Assembly: GCA_029215795.1 (NCBI GenBank)
Contig: JARDYH010000007.1
Coordinates: 100,579,263 to 100,643,262 of the forward strand
DNA from: Anniella stebbinsi
Taxonomy: Eukaryota; Chordata; Lepidosauria; Squamata; Anniellidae
DNA length: 64,000 bases
Reading direction: 5' to 3'
The notes beneath the pieces were generated by a model, which had not been told where the DNA came from, ran no database searches, and saw only the letters and a program-made list of their open reading frames with translations. Below are positions 56,105 to 64,000 of the stretch, one piece after another. The number at the start of each line of letters is the position of its first letter. The first letter of the stretch is position 1. A program made the position numbers and the translations under genes.

Positions 56105-56138
56105 ACAGTCGCTCATACATGCCAGTCTCACCAGAGCA

Positions 56139-56273
56139 GCATTCCCCAAACCTGGTGCTCTCCAGAAGTTTTGGACTACAACTGCAATCAGCCCAAGCCA
56201 GCATGGACAATGGTCAGCGATGGTGGAAACTGTAGTCAAAAACATTTGAAGGGCATCAGGTTGGGGAAGGCTG
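56139..56273. mobile_element. Short palindromic hAT-like MITE
   Basis: TTCCCCAAACCTGGTGC at left and GGCATCAGGTTGGGGAAGGC at right, with inner GTTTTGGACTACAACTGC and its complement ACTGTAGTCAAAAAC. The ~135-bp fold-back is familiar as a common squamate MITE type. No clear target duplication. Confidence 0.75.
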
Positions 56274-56361
56274 TACCTATGAAACCCTCAGAAGTGTATT
56301 CTCCTTGTCTGCCACTTTCCCCCTGCCTATGATATCTCTTTCCAGCCACAAACATTTCCTG

Positions 56362-56475
56362 GCTTTATTTATTACATTTATTAGACATCTTTCTCAGAAA
56401 GAGACTCAAGACAACTTACGACAGGGATTAAAACATACAAAAAATTAAAACATACAAAAATAAAATAGGAAAATA
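56362..56475 (-). mobile_element. LINE 3' tail, reversed
   Basis: TTATTTATTACATTTATTAG start (reversed A-rich tail) and GACTCAAGACAACTTACGAC, the reverse of the GTAAGTTGTCTTGAGTC-type LINE end, followed by AAAACATACAAAAA repeats. Confidence 0.65.
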
Positions 56476-56571
56476 CCCATATGCCATGGTCATGAACAGC
56501 AGGTCTGCTTTTCATCTTGAGGAGGCCCTCTCAAGGTCTAAACAGCTGACTGCCAACCACACTCATGTCAG

Positions 56572-57214
56572 TGTGATGTGACTGCAAAACAAGCAAATGC
56601 TATTTTGGGCTGCATTAATAGAAGTATAGCTTCCAAATCGCGTGAGGTGCTGGTTCCCCTCTATTCGGCACTAGTTAGGCCCCATCTTGAGTATTGCGTC
56701 CAGTTCTGGGCACCACACTTCAAGAAGGATGCAGACAAGCTGGAGTGTGTTCAGAGGAGGGCAACGAGGATGACTAGGGGTCTGGAAACAAAGCCCTATG
56801 AGGAGAGATTGAAAGACTAGGCATGTTTAGCCCGGAGAAGAGAAGATGGAGGGGAGACATGATAGCACTCTTCAAATACTTGAAAGATTGTCACACAGAG
56901 GAGGGCTGGGATCTCTTCTCAATCATGCCAGAGTGCAGGACACGGAATCATGGGCTCAAGTTACAGGAAGCCAGATTCTGGCTGGACATCAGGAAAAACT
57001 TCCTGACTGTTAGAACAATACGGCAATGGCACCAATGACCTAGGGAGGTGGTGGGCTCTTCCACATTAGAGGCCTTCAAGAGGCAGCTGGACAACCATCT
57101 GTCCGGGATGCTTTAAGGTAGATTCCTGCACTGAGCAGAGGGGGTTGGACTCAATGGTCTTATAGGCCCCTTCCAACTCTTCTATTCTATGGTTCTATGA
57201 TTCTATGCTTCATG
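56572..57214 (+). mobile_element. CR1 LINE 3' part (640 bp)
   Basis: Begins in the GTGATGTGACTGCAAAACAA segment and encodes [60 protein letters not shown] and, after a 2-base shift at about 56817, [20 protein letters not shown]. It ends in repeated TTCTATG octamers at 57214. It supplies the empty site for the MITE at 43323. Confidence 0.95.
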
Positions 57215-58547
57215 AGTCTCCTCCATGGTACAAAATTCCCAAACAGGAGTGCACTGCCAGATGTGCTGAATACAAACATACAATATTCTGTTCTGCTTTC
57301 AGCACAATGGATGTCTCAGTATGTGCAAATTTCATCCAGTTCTGAGGCAAGAAGCAGAGCAGGAGTCAACACATTTCAAAGAAGTCCTCATGTGGTTTCT
57401 TTTGGGGCCAGCTTTTTTATTAAAGTTGGTCCTGGTTTGGTTCTGCTTTGGGCCAACAAAGGTTGGATAACTTTTCTACCACACCTGAAGTGTTTCAATT
57501 GTAGTTCACACTAAAAAAATTAAGTATGGAGAAAGGAGCAGAGCTAATAGAGGAGAGAGAGGAGAGGGCTTCACACCATCAATGCCCACCCCTGAGGAAT
57601 CTTCGCTTTTCTTCACTATCGTGGAAAGGCTGCCCCATCTGTTTGCAATTTGGATAAAAGTGGTGAGTTCCTTGCCTCCATAACTTTTGGTTGGGCATCG
57701 ACTGCTGTAAGCGCAGAAATCTAAGGATGTGCCCCCTCCTGGGGCATGGCGTCTCTGTTGCATTGTGACCTGCGGGTACTGCCTGAGAGGCTCGCTGCTT
57801 GCCACTTCAGCAAATTATGAGGCCAGAACCAGGAACCTTGGATATTTGATTGCCTGTTATGGATGTTACTGACTCTGGAATGAGGATCCCTGCTGCTTAT
57901 GGATTGTAACAGTTGGTTGCTGTAGACTCTGACAAATGTATCTTCCTTGAATTAGGAACAGACTATGATTTAGCCTCTTGGAGAGGCTTTTTGGGGTGTC
58001 TGATAATTTATTACAACAAAGGAATGTTAATGATTCTTCTTTCTCTTGTTGAATGGCTTAATGAACTCTTCTCTTGGAATGATTCAAAGCAGAATAATTT
58101 TGTTTAAGCCAATTAATTAGTTTTAAAGGGAGAGAATCTAGAAGCTTATTTAAAAGTTTTTTTGTTTCTTTTGAGACTATATGACACTGGGCTATTAAAA
58201 ATATATGGAGAAGAAAAAAGTGGAAAATGCATACAAACACTGTAGATTTTCTAGAAGCAAATGAGATTTTCAAGGCAGAATTCAGTGAATCTGATCAATC
58301 TTTGCAAAGCTTTCTTCATTTAAATGCAGTTGGCAATCTGGTCTGCTGAGGGCACAATCCTATCAGATGAATGTCTGCTAGACAGAAATCTCCAAGATCA
58401 TATGCTTCTAAGTATCCAGCATCAAGCTGGGCTCTTGCCACTTGCCAGCACTGTGGGAGGCTTTTAGCTTTTCTGTTCTCCTTCCCAGTGTTTTCTGCTA
58501 GTTAGGCTTCTGAGGCCATCTCATTGGTGAGCATTGGTACAGATGGG
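57215..58547. other. Anonymous DNA
   Basis: No recognised repeat or gene. An open frame at 57506-57805 (minus) has no motif. Confidence 0.4.
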
Positions 58548-60063
58548 AATCATAGAATAGTAGAGTTGGAAGGGGCCTATAAAGCCATCGAATTCCCCTT
58601 AAAGCATACCTGACAGATGGCTGTCCAGCTGCATCTTGAAGACCTCTAGTATGGGAGAGCCCACGACCTCCCTAGGTAATTGGTTCTAATGTTGTACAGC
58701 TCTAACAGTCAGGAATCTGGCATCCTGAAACTTGACCTCATAATTCCGTGTCCTGCACTCTGGGATGGTGGAGAAGAGATCCTGGCTCTCCCCTGTCAGA
58801 CAACCTTTCAAGTATTTGAAGAGTGCTATCATGTCACCCCTCAGTCTTCTCTTCTCTTCTAAACATGCCCAGTTCTTTCAGTCTCTCCTCATAGGGCTTC
58901 ATTTCCAGACCCCTGATCATCCTCGTTGCCCTCCTCTGAACCCCCCCCCCCCCCGACACACACACACAGCTTGTCCACATCCTTCTTGAAGTGTGGTGCC
59001 CAGAACTGGACATAATACTCAAGATGAGGCCTAATCAGTGCTGAATAGAAGAGAACCATCTTCCAAGTAGTGTAGCCTGTGGTCCCAGAATCCGAATCCC
59101 TCACATCGGCACCACCTTTGTAGCCAGTTGTTCACTTAGAGTATTTTTCTTTACCTTTCTAATCCTCTTCGAAGAACTGGGAGGATGGATGAGAAAACTA
59201 TCTGGGCTCCAAAGTTCTTGAGTTTCCTTCCCAAAGTTTCAAAGTCTGACGTGATTTCTTCATAGCTCCACTTGGCTATATCATTTGTTTCCACATGGAT
59301 GAGAAGAAAAGGATATGTGTCAATGGGCTTGATGAGCTTTGGCAACCCTTCAATCATGTCTCGAATCTCTCCTCCAGGGAGACAGCATACTTGGTGAGTC
59401 CATGGGTCTTCGTGACATACTTGGGTTTCAATACCATGCAGCAGGGTGTCTCCCACAATGACTACTCTTCTCTTCTTCTTGTTCAACTGACTTTCTGCAT
59501 CTTACTCACTGTTGTATGGGATCCCCTATAATTCTTCCTCTGTAGACTGTCCTCCAGTCTCATCCTCCAGTAGCTGAAAGTGGTTGCATAACTCTAATGG
59601 TTTCACTGGTGCAGAGTGTTTTCTAATTCTTCTGCTCCTAATAGTCACCCTTTCCTCTTCACTAGCTTTCCTCACCTCAGTATTCTCCACTTTTGCTTCA
59701 ATTTGCTATTGCTCTTCCATCTCCTGTGCTTCTTGTTGCTGTTGCAATTCCACCATTCCGTCTAAGACATCTTCACTGTCCGTTATTCCTTGGAGGGTGG
59801 ACACCCGCCGCTCAAGTACTCTCACTTTTCTTCCAATAGTGCAACCAGCTTGCACTTGTTGTAAGTGTAGGTGCAGGTCACCACCACTAGAGACTCCTTT
59901 CCATCCATTATATGCTATAGAGGGAGAAAGGCAAGTGGGCCACTGTCTTGAGCCAGTCAGTCGAAGTCCAACTTCTCTGCTGCTCACAGTGACGTTGGGT
60001 CTCTTCCCAGAATTGCAGAAGAGTGTGCAAATTATCCCAGCCGTCTCAGATCCCAGGCCACTG
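58548..60063 (-). mobile_element. Internally deleted CR1 (5' UTR, ORF1, then ORF2 end)
   Basis: On the minus strand: a 5' UTR (60063-59915), zinc/coiled-coil ORF1 (KCKLVALLEE-like, VLERRVSTLQGIT), then esterase VVIVGDTLLHGIETQ, CREDPWT-like, HVETNDIA (usual Gly lost) and FGAQIVFSSILPV, and the WDHRL-type ORF1 end. At about 59062 it jumps directly to ORF2 codons [20 protein letters not shown] and on to the 3' end at 58548. The endonuclease and RT core are missing. A C-run with CACACACA occurs at 58938-58970. Confidence 0.85.
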
Positions 60064-61300
60064 TCTCAGAATCATAGAATCATAAATAGTAAAGTTGGAA
60101 GGGGCCTATAAGGCCATTGAGTCCAACCACCTGCTTAATGTAGGAATCCACTTTAAAGCATCCCTGACAGATGGCTGTCCAGCAGCCTCTTGAATGCCTC
60201 TACTGTGGGTGAGCCTACCACCTCCCTAGGTCATTGGTTCCACTGTCTAATAGTCAGGAAGTTTTTCCTGATGTCCAGCCGGTCTGACTTCCTGTAACTT
60301 GAACCCATTATTCCATGTCCTGCACTCTGGGATTATCAAGGAGAGATCTTGAGCCTTCTCTGTTTGACAACTTTTCAAACATTTGAAGAGTGCTATTATG
60401 TCTCCCATCAGTCTTCTCTTTTCCAGGCTAAACATGCCCAGTTCTTTCAGTTTCTCCTCATAGGGCTTTGTTTCCAGACCCCTGATCATCCTCGTTGCCC
60501 CCTAAACCCCCTCCAGCTTGTCTGCATCTTTCTTGACGTGTGGTACCCAGAGCAGGATGCAATAGTAAAGATGGGGCCTAACCAGTGCCGAATAGAAGGG
60601 AACCAGTACCTTGCATGATTTGGAAGCTGTAATTCTACTGATGCAGCTGAAAATAGCATTTGCTTTTCTTGCAGCCACATCACACTGTTGGCTCATATTC
60701 AGCTTGTGATCTACAACAATTCCAAGTATCCCCCACCTAGTAAATGTGCATTTGGTTTCTTTTTTTAGGTGTAGAGCTTGGCATTTATCCCTTATTAAAT
60801 TTCATTCTGTTTTCAGCCCAGCGCTCCAGCATATCAAGATCACTTTGAAGTTTGTTTCTATCTTCCAGGGTATTAGCGGTCCCACCCAATTTTGTGTCAT
60901 CTGTAAATCTGATAAGCAGTCCCTGCACCTCCTCGGTCAAATCATTAACAAAAACATTGAAGAGCACTGGGCCCAGGACTGAGCCCTGTGGTACCCCACT
61001 CGTTACTTCCCCCAGTGTAAAAAGGTACCGTTGATAAGAACTCTGTAGCCAACTGTGGATCCACCTAATAGTTGTTCCATCTAGTCCACTTTTAGCTTGC
61101 TAGCTGATCAGAATGTCATGTGGTACATTGTCAAAAGCTTTGCTGAAGTCAAGATATACTATGTCCACAGCATTCCCACAGTGCACAAGGGAGGTTAGGT
61201 GTTCCTTGATCATTTGTTAATCAATCTCAATCTGCAATCCTGCCCCTTCAGCTTTTACTTCACTTTTGCCAGGACAGTCATAGACCCACTTGTGAGAGAA
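60064..61300 (-). mobile_element. CR1 LINE with RT domain, reversed, about 1.24 kb
   Basis: The longest ORF2 piece in the window. On the minus strand, near 61200, is the YLDFSKAFDNVPH-like RT block in broken frames. Then come LFNVFVNDLTEEVQGLLIRF with the catalytic block FTDDTKLGG (FADD motif with Ala to Thr), ANTLEDRNKLQSDLDMLERW, ISRITASKSCKVLVPFYSAL and [17 protein letters not shown], and the 3' end at 60064. Multiple stops. It abuts the 5' UTR of the next CR1 at 60063. Confidence 0.93.
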
Positions 61301-62194
61301 GACTGAGCCAAAGTAGCCAAACTTCGGCCTTTTGTTTTGTCATCGGTTATCAGGTAAAACATATTGGCTGTGTTTACGTTTGTGCTGTGCCTGGTGGCTC
61401 AGATAAAAATGTATACACTTTTTTAAAATGCCTGGTAATGAATTAGAGACGTTTTGTAGTTGAGTAAATCATTCTGCCCTTTTACTGGTTATATATCGAA
61501 ACCTCACTGTAAGCGATCTTTTGAGATATTGAAGGAAGCATGAGAAAATGTTAAAAAGCAGCCATCTGTTGCTAAAGTTTCTTGTTTATTACAGAAACAC
61601 ACCATAAGCAAGAGAATTTTTTTTAAAGCTATTCCTTAATTGCATGGATTAAAATTTGTTACCATGATTAATCAATTATATTAGTTGATTCATTTACTGA
61701 TTAAGACTGTAATCCAACGCATGCTCAGTAACCATGAATAGATCAGCTGCAAATCCTGCTGGTCTTTTAATTTTGTCTGAATGTGTTTCTTAACAGTAAG
61801 GGAGTCTTGTACAGTGATATTTTGAAAAATGAGGGAAATGCTGTAAAGAGTAGCCTGAAGATGCTATTGGACTGCTATTTTTAAACTTGCTTCAGGATTA
61901 CTAGATGCCAATATAATGTCAATATTTTTTGTAAAACTAGGGCACTCAAGTTTTTTTTTAAAAAGATGCTGTGCACTTTGCTATCTTTGTGTGTCCTTTA
62001 AATTATTTAGGCTACGATCCTATGCTCAGTTACCTGGAAGTAAACTCAATACAATAAACTCAATTGAGCTTACTTCTGGGTAGGGCTACGCTACTCTGTC
62101 TAGTCATAACTACAAAGATAACCAGAATTAACCTGAACTTCACATTGACTATCCATTTAATATTGTGAGTATATTAAATGTCTGAGTTTAGGAT
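61301..62194. other. Anonymous DNA with degenerate CTTACTTCTGGGTAG repeat
   Basis: 61995-62095 (GGCTACGATCCTATGCTCAG ... AATTGAGCTTACTTCTGGG) belongs to the same degenerate palindromic repeat as 7222 and 63780. The rest is anonymous and AT-rich. Confidence 0.45.
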
Positions 62195-62409
62195 TGTGGT
62201 GTAGTGGCTAGAGTGTCAGACTGCGAGTCGGGAAATCTGGGTTCTAGTCCCCGCTCAGCCATGGAAGCTCACTGGGTGACTTTGGGTCAATCACAGACTC
62301 TCAGCACAGCCTCCCTCACAGGTTGTTGTTTTGAGGATGAGAGAAGGAGGATTATATATGCTGCCTTGGGTTCCTTGCAGGAAAAATGGCAGGATATTAT
62401 TATTATTAA
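62195..62409 (+). mobile_element. Sauria-type tRNA SINE
   Basis: tRNA-like head with A box TGTAGTGGCTAGAG and B box GGGTTCTAGTCCCCG, then CATGGAAGCTCACTGGGTGA, TTGGGTCAATCACAGACTCT, CAGCCTCCCTCACAGGTTGT and a degenerate 3' end TTGCAGGAAAAATGGCAGGA with (TTA)n. Internal RNA polymerase III promoter boxes are still recognisable. Confidence 0.9.
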
Positions 62410-62635
62410 TTTATTTATATCCCTCCTTTTTCCCAATAATGGGACTCAAGGCGGCTTACAAATTAAAACAGTACATCCACAAAGGTCTAAACTACTCCCC
62501 AAAGGCCTGCTGAAACCGAAAAGTTTTAGCCTGCCTCCGAAAGCACACCAAGGAGGGAGCAAGTCTAGCTTCTCTGGGAGGGGAGTTCCAGAGCCCCAGG
62601 GCAGCCACCAAGAAGGATATAAATGGAATGAATAA
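62410..62635 (-). mobile_element. L2 LINE 3' end with ORF2 C-terminus, reversed
   Basis: The minus strand encodes LGLWNSPPREARLAPSLVCF then RRQAKTFRFQQAFGE, the usual L2 C-terminus (compare QLWNDLPDEARLAP...QVKTFLFSQAFG at 50.3 kb). The 3' UTR is reversed into TTTATTTATATCCCTCC next to the SINE tail. Confidence 0.88.
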
Positions 62636-62739
62636 ATAAAATGTAAACTCTATAATCTTGTAACTTGTAGCCAGATGTTTTGATAGTGGTATAGTAACAG
62701 GATTTGGTAGAAACTCACCACTGAGGCCATATTGTGGGT

Positions 62740-63536
62740 TAGGCTGACCAGGTGGCTCGGGATTTCCCGGTCCTAACCGGGAATCCAGAGGCCAACCGGG
62801 CCAACCGGGCCAACCGGGGGGAAACCGGGGTGGCGGGGGGTCACACGGCGGTGGCAGCGAGATCCGGAGGCGGTGGAGGAGCTCGGGAAGCGGACGCCCC
62901 TGCAGGTAAGCACAAAGGGGGGCTCTTACCTGCTGGGGCGGCCGCTTCCCGGGCTCCTCCGCCGCCTTTGCCGCCGCTGCCGGGCTCGTAAGGCCAGAGG
63001 CCGCGCGGAACAGGCAGGAGAGGGCCGGATCCGGAAGTGACGTAACCGGCCCTCTCCCGCCTCTTCCGCGCAGCCTCTGGCCTCCTTGGGGCTCAATCGC
63101 GATGGCGATGAGCCCTGAGGAGCCCGGACGCCCACGCCCGCCTCTTCCGCGCGGGCGTCCGGGCTCCTCGAGGCTCGTCGCCATTGCGACGAGCCCCAGA
63201 AAGGCCAGAGGCAGCGCAGAAGAGACGGGAGAGGGCCGGTTACGTCACTTCCGGATCCGGCCCTCTCCCGCCTCTTCCGCGCGGGCGGCGACGGAGGACC
63301 TCGCGCGGCTGCGCGGGCGGCAGCGGAGGACCCCGCGCGGCTGCGCGGGCGACGGAGGACCCGGCGCAGCCGCGTGGGCAGCGACAGAGGACCCCGCGTG
63401 GCCGCGCGGGCGACGGAGGAACCCAGCGGTAGGTCCAGGCTGGGTTTTTTGGGGGGGTGTGGCTTGGTGGGGGGGTTGTTTTGGGTGGGGGGGCGGGGGG
63501 GACCGGGATTTTTACTTTTAAAATCTGGTCAGCCTA
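62740..63536. mobile_element. CpG-dense nonautonomous hAT element
   Basis: TAGGCTGACC...GGTCAGCCTA ends with a perfect 8-bp target duplication TTGTGGGT (62732-62739, 63537-63544); 797 bp. Near 62792-62818 is a GGGCCAACC tandem. Two palindromic modules (about 62999-63080 and 63196-63285) each hold GAGAGGGCCGG and its complement around one CCGGAAGTGACGTAA core (63031-63045; reversed at 63240-63254). 63283-63425 is a ~33-bp minisatellite (CGCGCGGCTGCGCGGGCG). Long open frames on both strands here come from GC-rich composition. No transposase. Confidence 0.93.
63283..63425. repeat. GC-rich minisatellite inside the hAT element
   Basis: About four degenerate ~33-bp units with GACGGAGGACCC and GCGCGGCTGCGCGGGCG words, all CpG-rich. 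It lies between the second palindromic module and the G-rich right end. Confidence 0.8.
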
Positions 63537-63544
63537 TTGTGGGT

Positions 63545-64000
63545 GCTTATCACCAGTTCTCCCAATAATAGTGTACACATAAAAATTTGCAAAAGGCTGC
63601 TATGCCTGGAGCAAGACCTTGAATAGAAATTGATTTGTGAAAATCTAGTTTATATTACATCTCAAGTGTTTCAATGTTTTAAAGAGAGCTGCTCTTTCTT
63701 GCTTAATATTAGATCACACTGAATAGGCCTGAGAAAAGATTGCTACAGTGACCCAATCATTCTTACACTCTTCTTTCCCCACCCTTACCTGGGAATAAGT
63801 CCTATGAAACTCAGTGAGGCTTGCTTCTGGGTAGGGCACAGTCCTATGCATGCTGGCTGTGCAATGCATGGAGTTGTAGGGCTTTTTTCCTGGCTAAAGG
63901 ATTGCACCTTTTGCCTTCCTGTCTAATCTTTCTTTAGCATATATTTCCCATTTTCTGTTTTGTCTAGTACTGGTGTACCCCCTCCTAACCACAGTGTTCT
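63545..64000. other. Anonymous DNA with degenerate CTTACTTCTGGGTAG-type repeat
   Basis: 63780-63855 (TTACCTGGGAATAAGTCC ... GGCTTGCTTCTGGGTAGG) is the best-preserved copy of the short palindromic repeat noted at 7222 and 61995. The rest is anonymous. Confidence 0.45.

Noticed and set aside
55912..56332. Open frames with (NPNPNP) or (TLTLTL) repeats
   Set aside because: They are translations of the telomeric hexamer array.
59584..60111. 175-codon plus-strand open frame (serine/cysteine-rich)
   Set aside because: Antisense of CR1 ORF1; the minus strand carries the recognisable coiled-coil and esterase motifs.
62195..62270. tRNA gene
   Set aside because: Same reason: a tRNA-like promoter head of a Sauria-type SINE with its characteristic body.
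62492..63184. 230-codon open frame on the minus strand
   Set aside because: It lies across an L2 remnant and the CpG-rich hAT element. Only the last ~40 codons (L2 ORF2 end) are meaningful; the rest is proline/arginine-rich frame opened by GC composition, with an equally open frame on the other strand.

Overview
The window looks like a gene-poor, repeat-dense stretch of a squamate reptile (lizard or snake) nuclear genome. This rests on repeat content recognised from memory, not on a search: CR1 and L2 LINEs, a Sauria-type tRNA SINE with its usual 5' head, a tRNA-Ala-like SINE, L1 and Ty3/gypsy relics, a Penelope-like element and very many hAT-type MITEs. I see no intact protein-coding gene. 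The only cellular-gene candidates are a broken C2H2 zinc-finger exon (52.7-53.3 kb) and one weak candidate exon (44.27-44.38 kb).

Layout. 0-9 kb: mostly anonymous DNA, with a recombined pair of palindromic hAT MITEs at the left edge and short MITEs. 10-14 kb: a Harbinger-like element carrying a small retro-insertion, then a pile of CR1 and L2 pieces, including CR1 ORF1 with its zinc/esterase layout and a 5'-inverted CR1. 15.4-18.1 kb: a complete Penelope-like insertion with long inverted terminal arms, RT fragments, a GIY-YIG endonuclease and a 12-bp target duplication. 19-22.8 kb: foldback hAT relic, reversed CR1 ORF1 with a repeated 5' UTR, and an L1 ORF2 end. 23-29.7 kb: mostly anonymous. 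29.8-33.4 kb: a solo LTR split by a 3.16-kb palindromic hAT element whose arms are tandem arrays. 34-47 kb: L2 endonuclease relic, LTRs, MITEs, a CR1 with nested MITE, and a second foldback hAT nested in a SINE and carrying an L2. 47.3-51.6 kb: a decayed minus-strand gene of an uncharacterised, probably mobile-element-borne protein family, with its halves in permuted order and split by an LTR and an L2. 52-57 kb: gypsy gag relic, zinc-finger pseudogene, twin MITEs and a 55-bp interstitial telomere repeat. 58-64 kb: an internally deleted CR1, a longer reversed CR1 with RT, a Sauria SINE and a CpG-dense hAT element carrying paired ETS/CRE-like motifs.

At least nine insertions still show readable target-site duplications (8 bp for hAT-like elements, 5 bp for an LTR, 12 bp for the Penelope-like element, 15 bp for a small retro-insertion), so element borders and nesting order can be read directly. 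Coordinates of decayed elements without duplications are approximate to about 10-30 bp.
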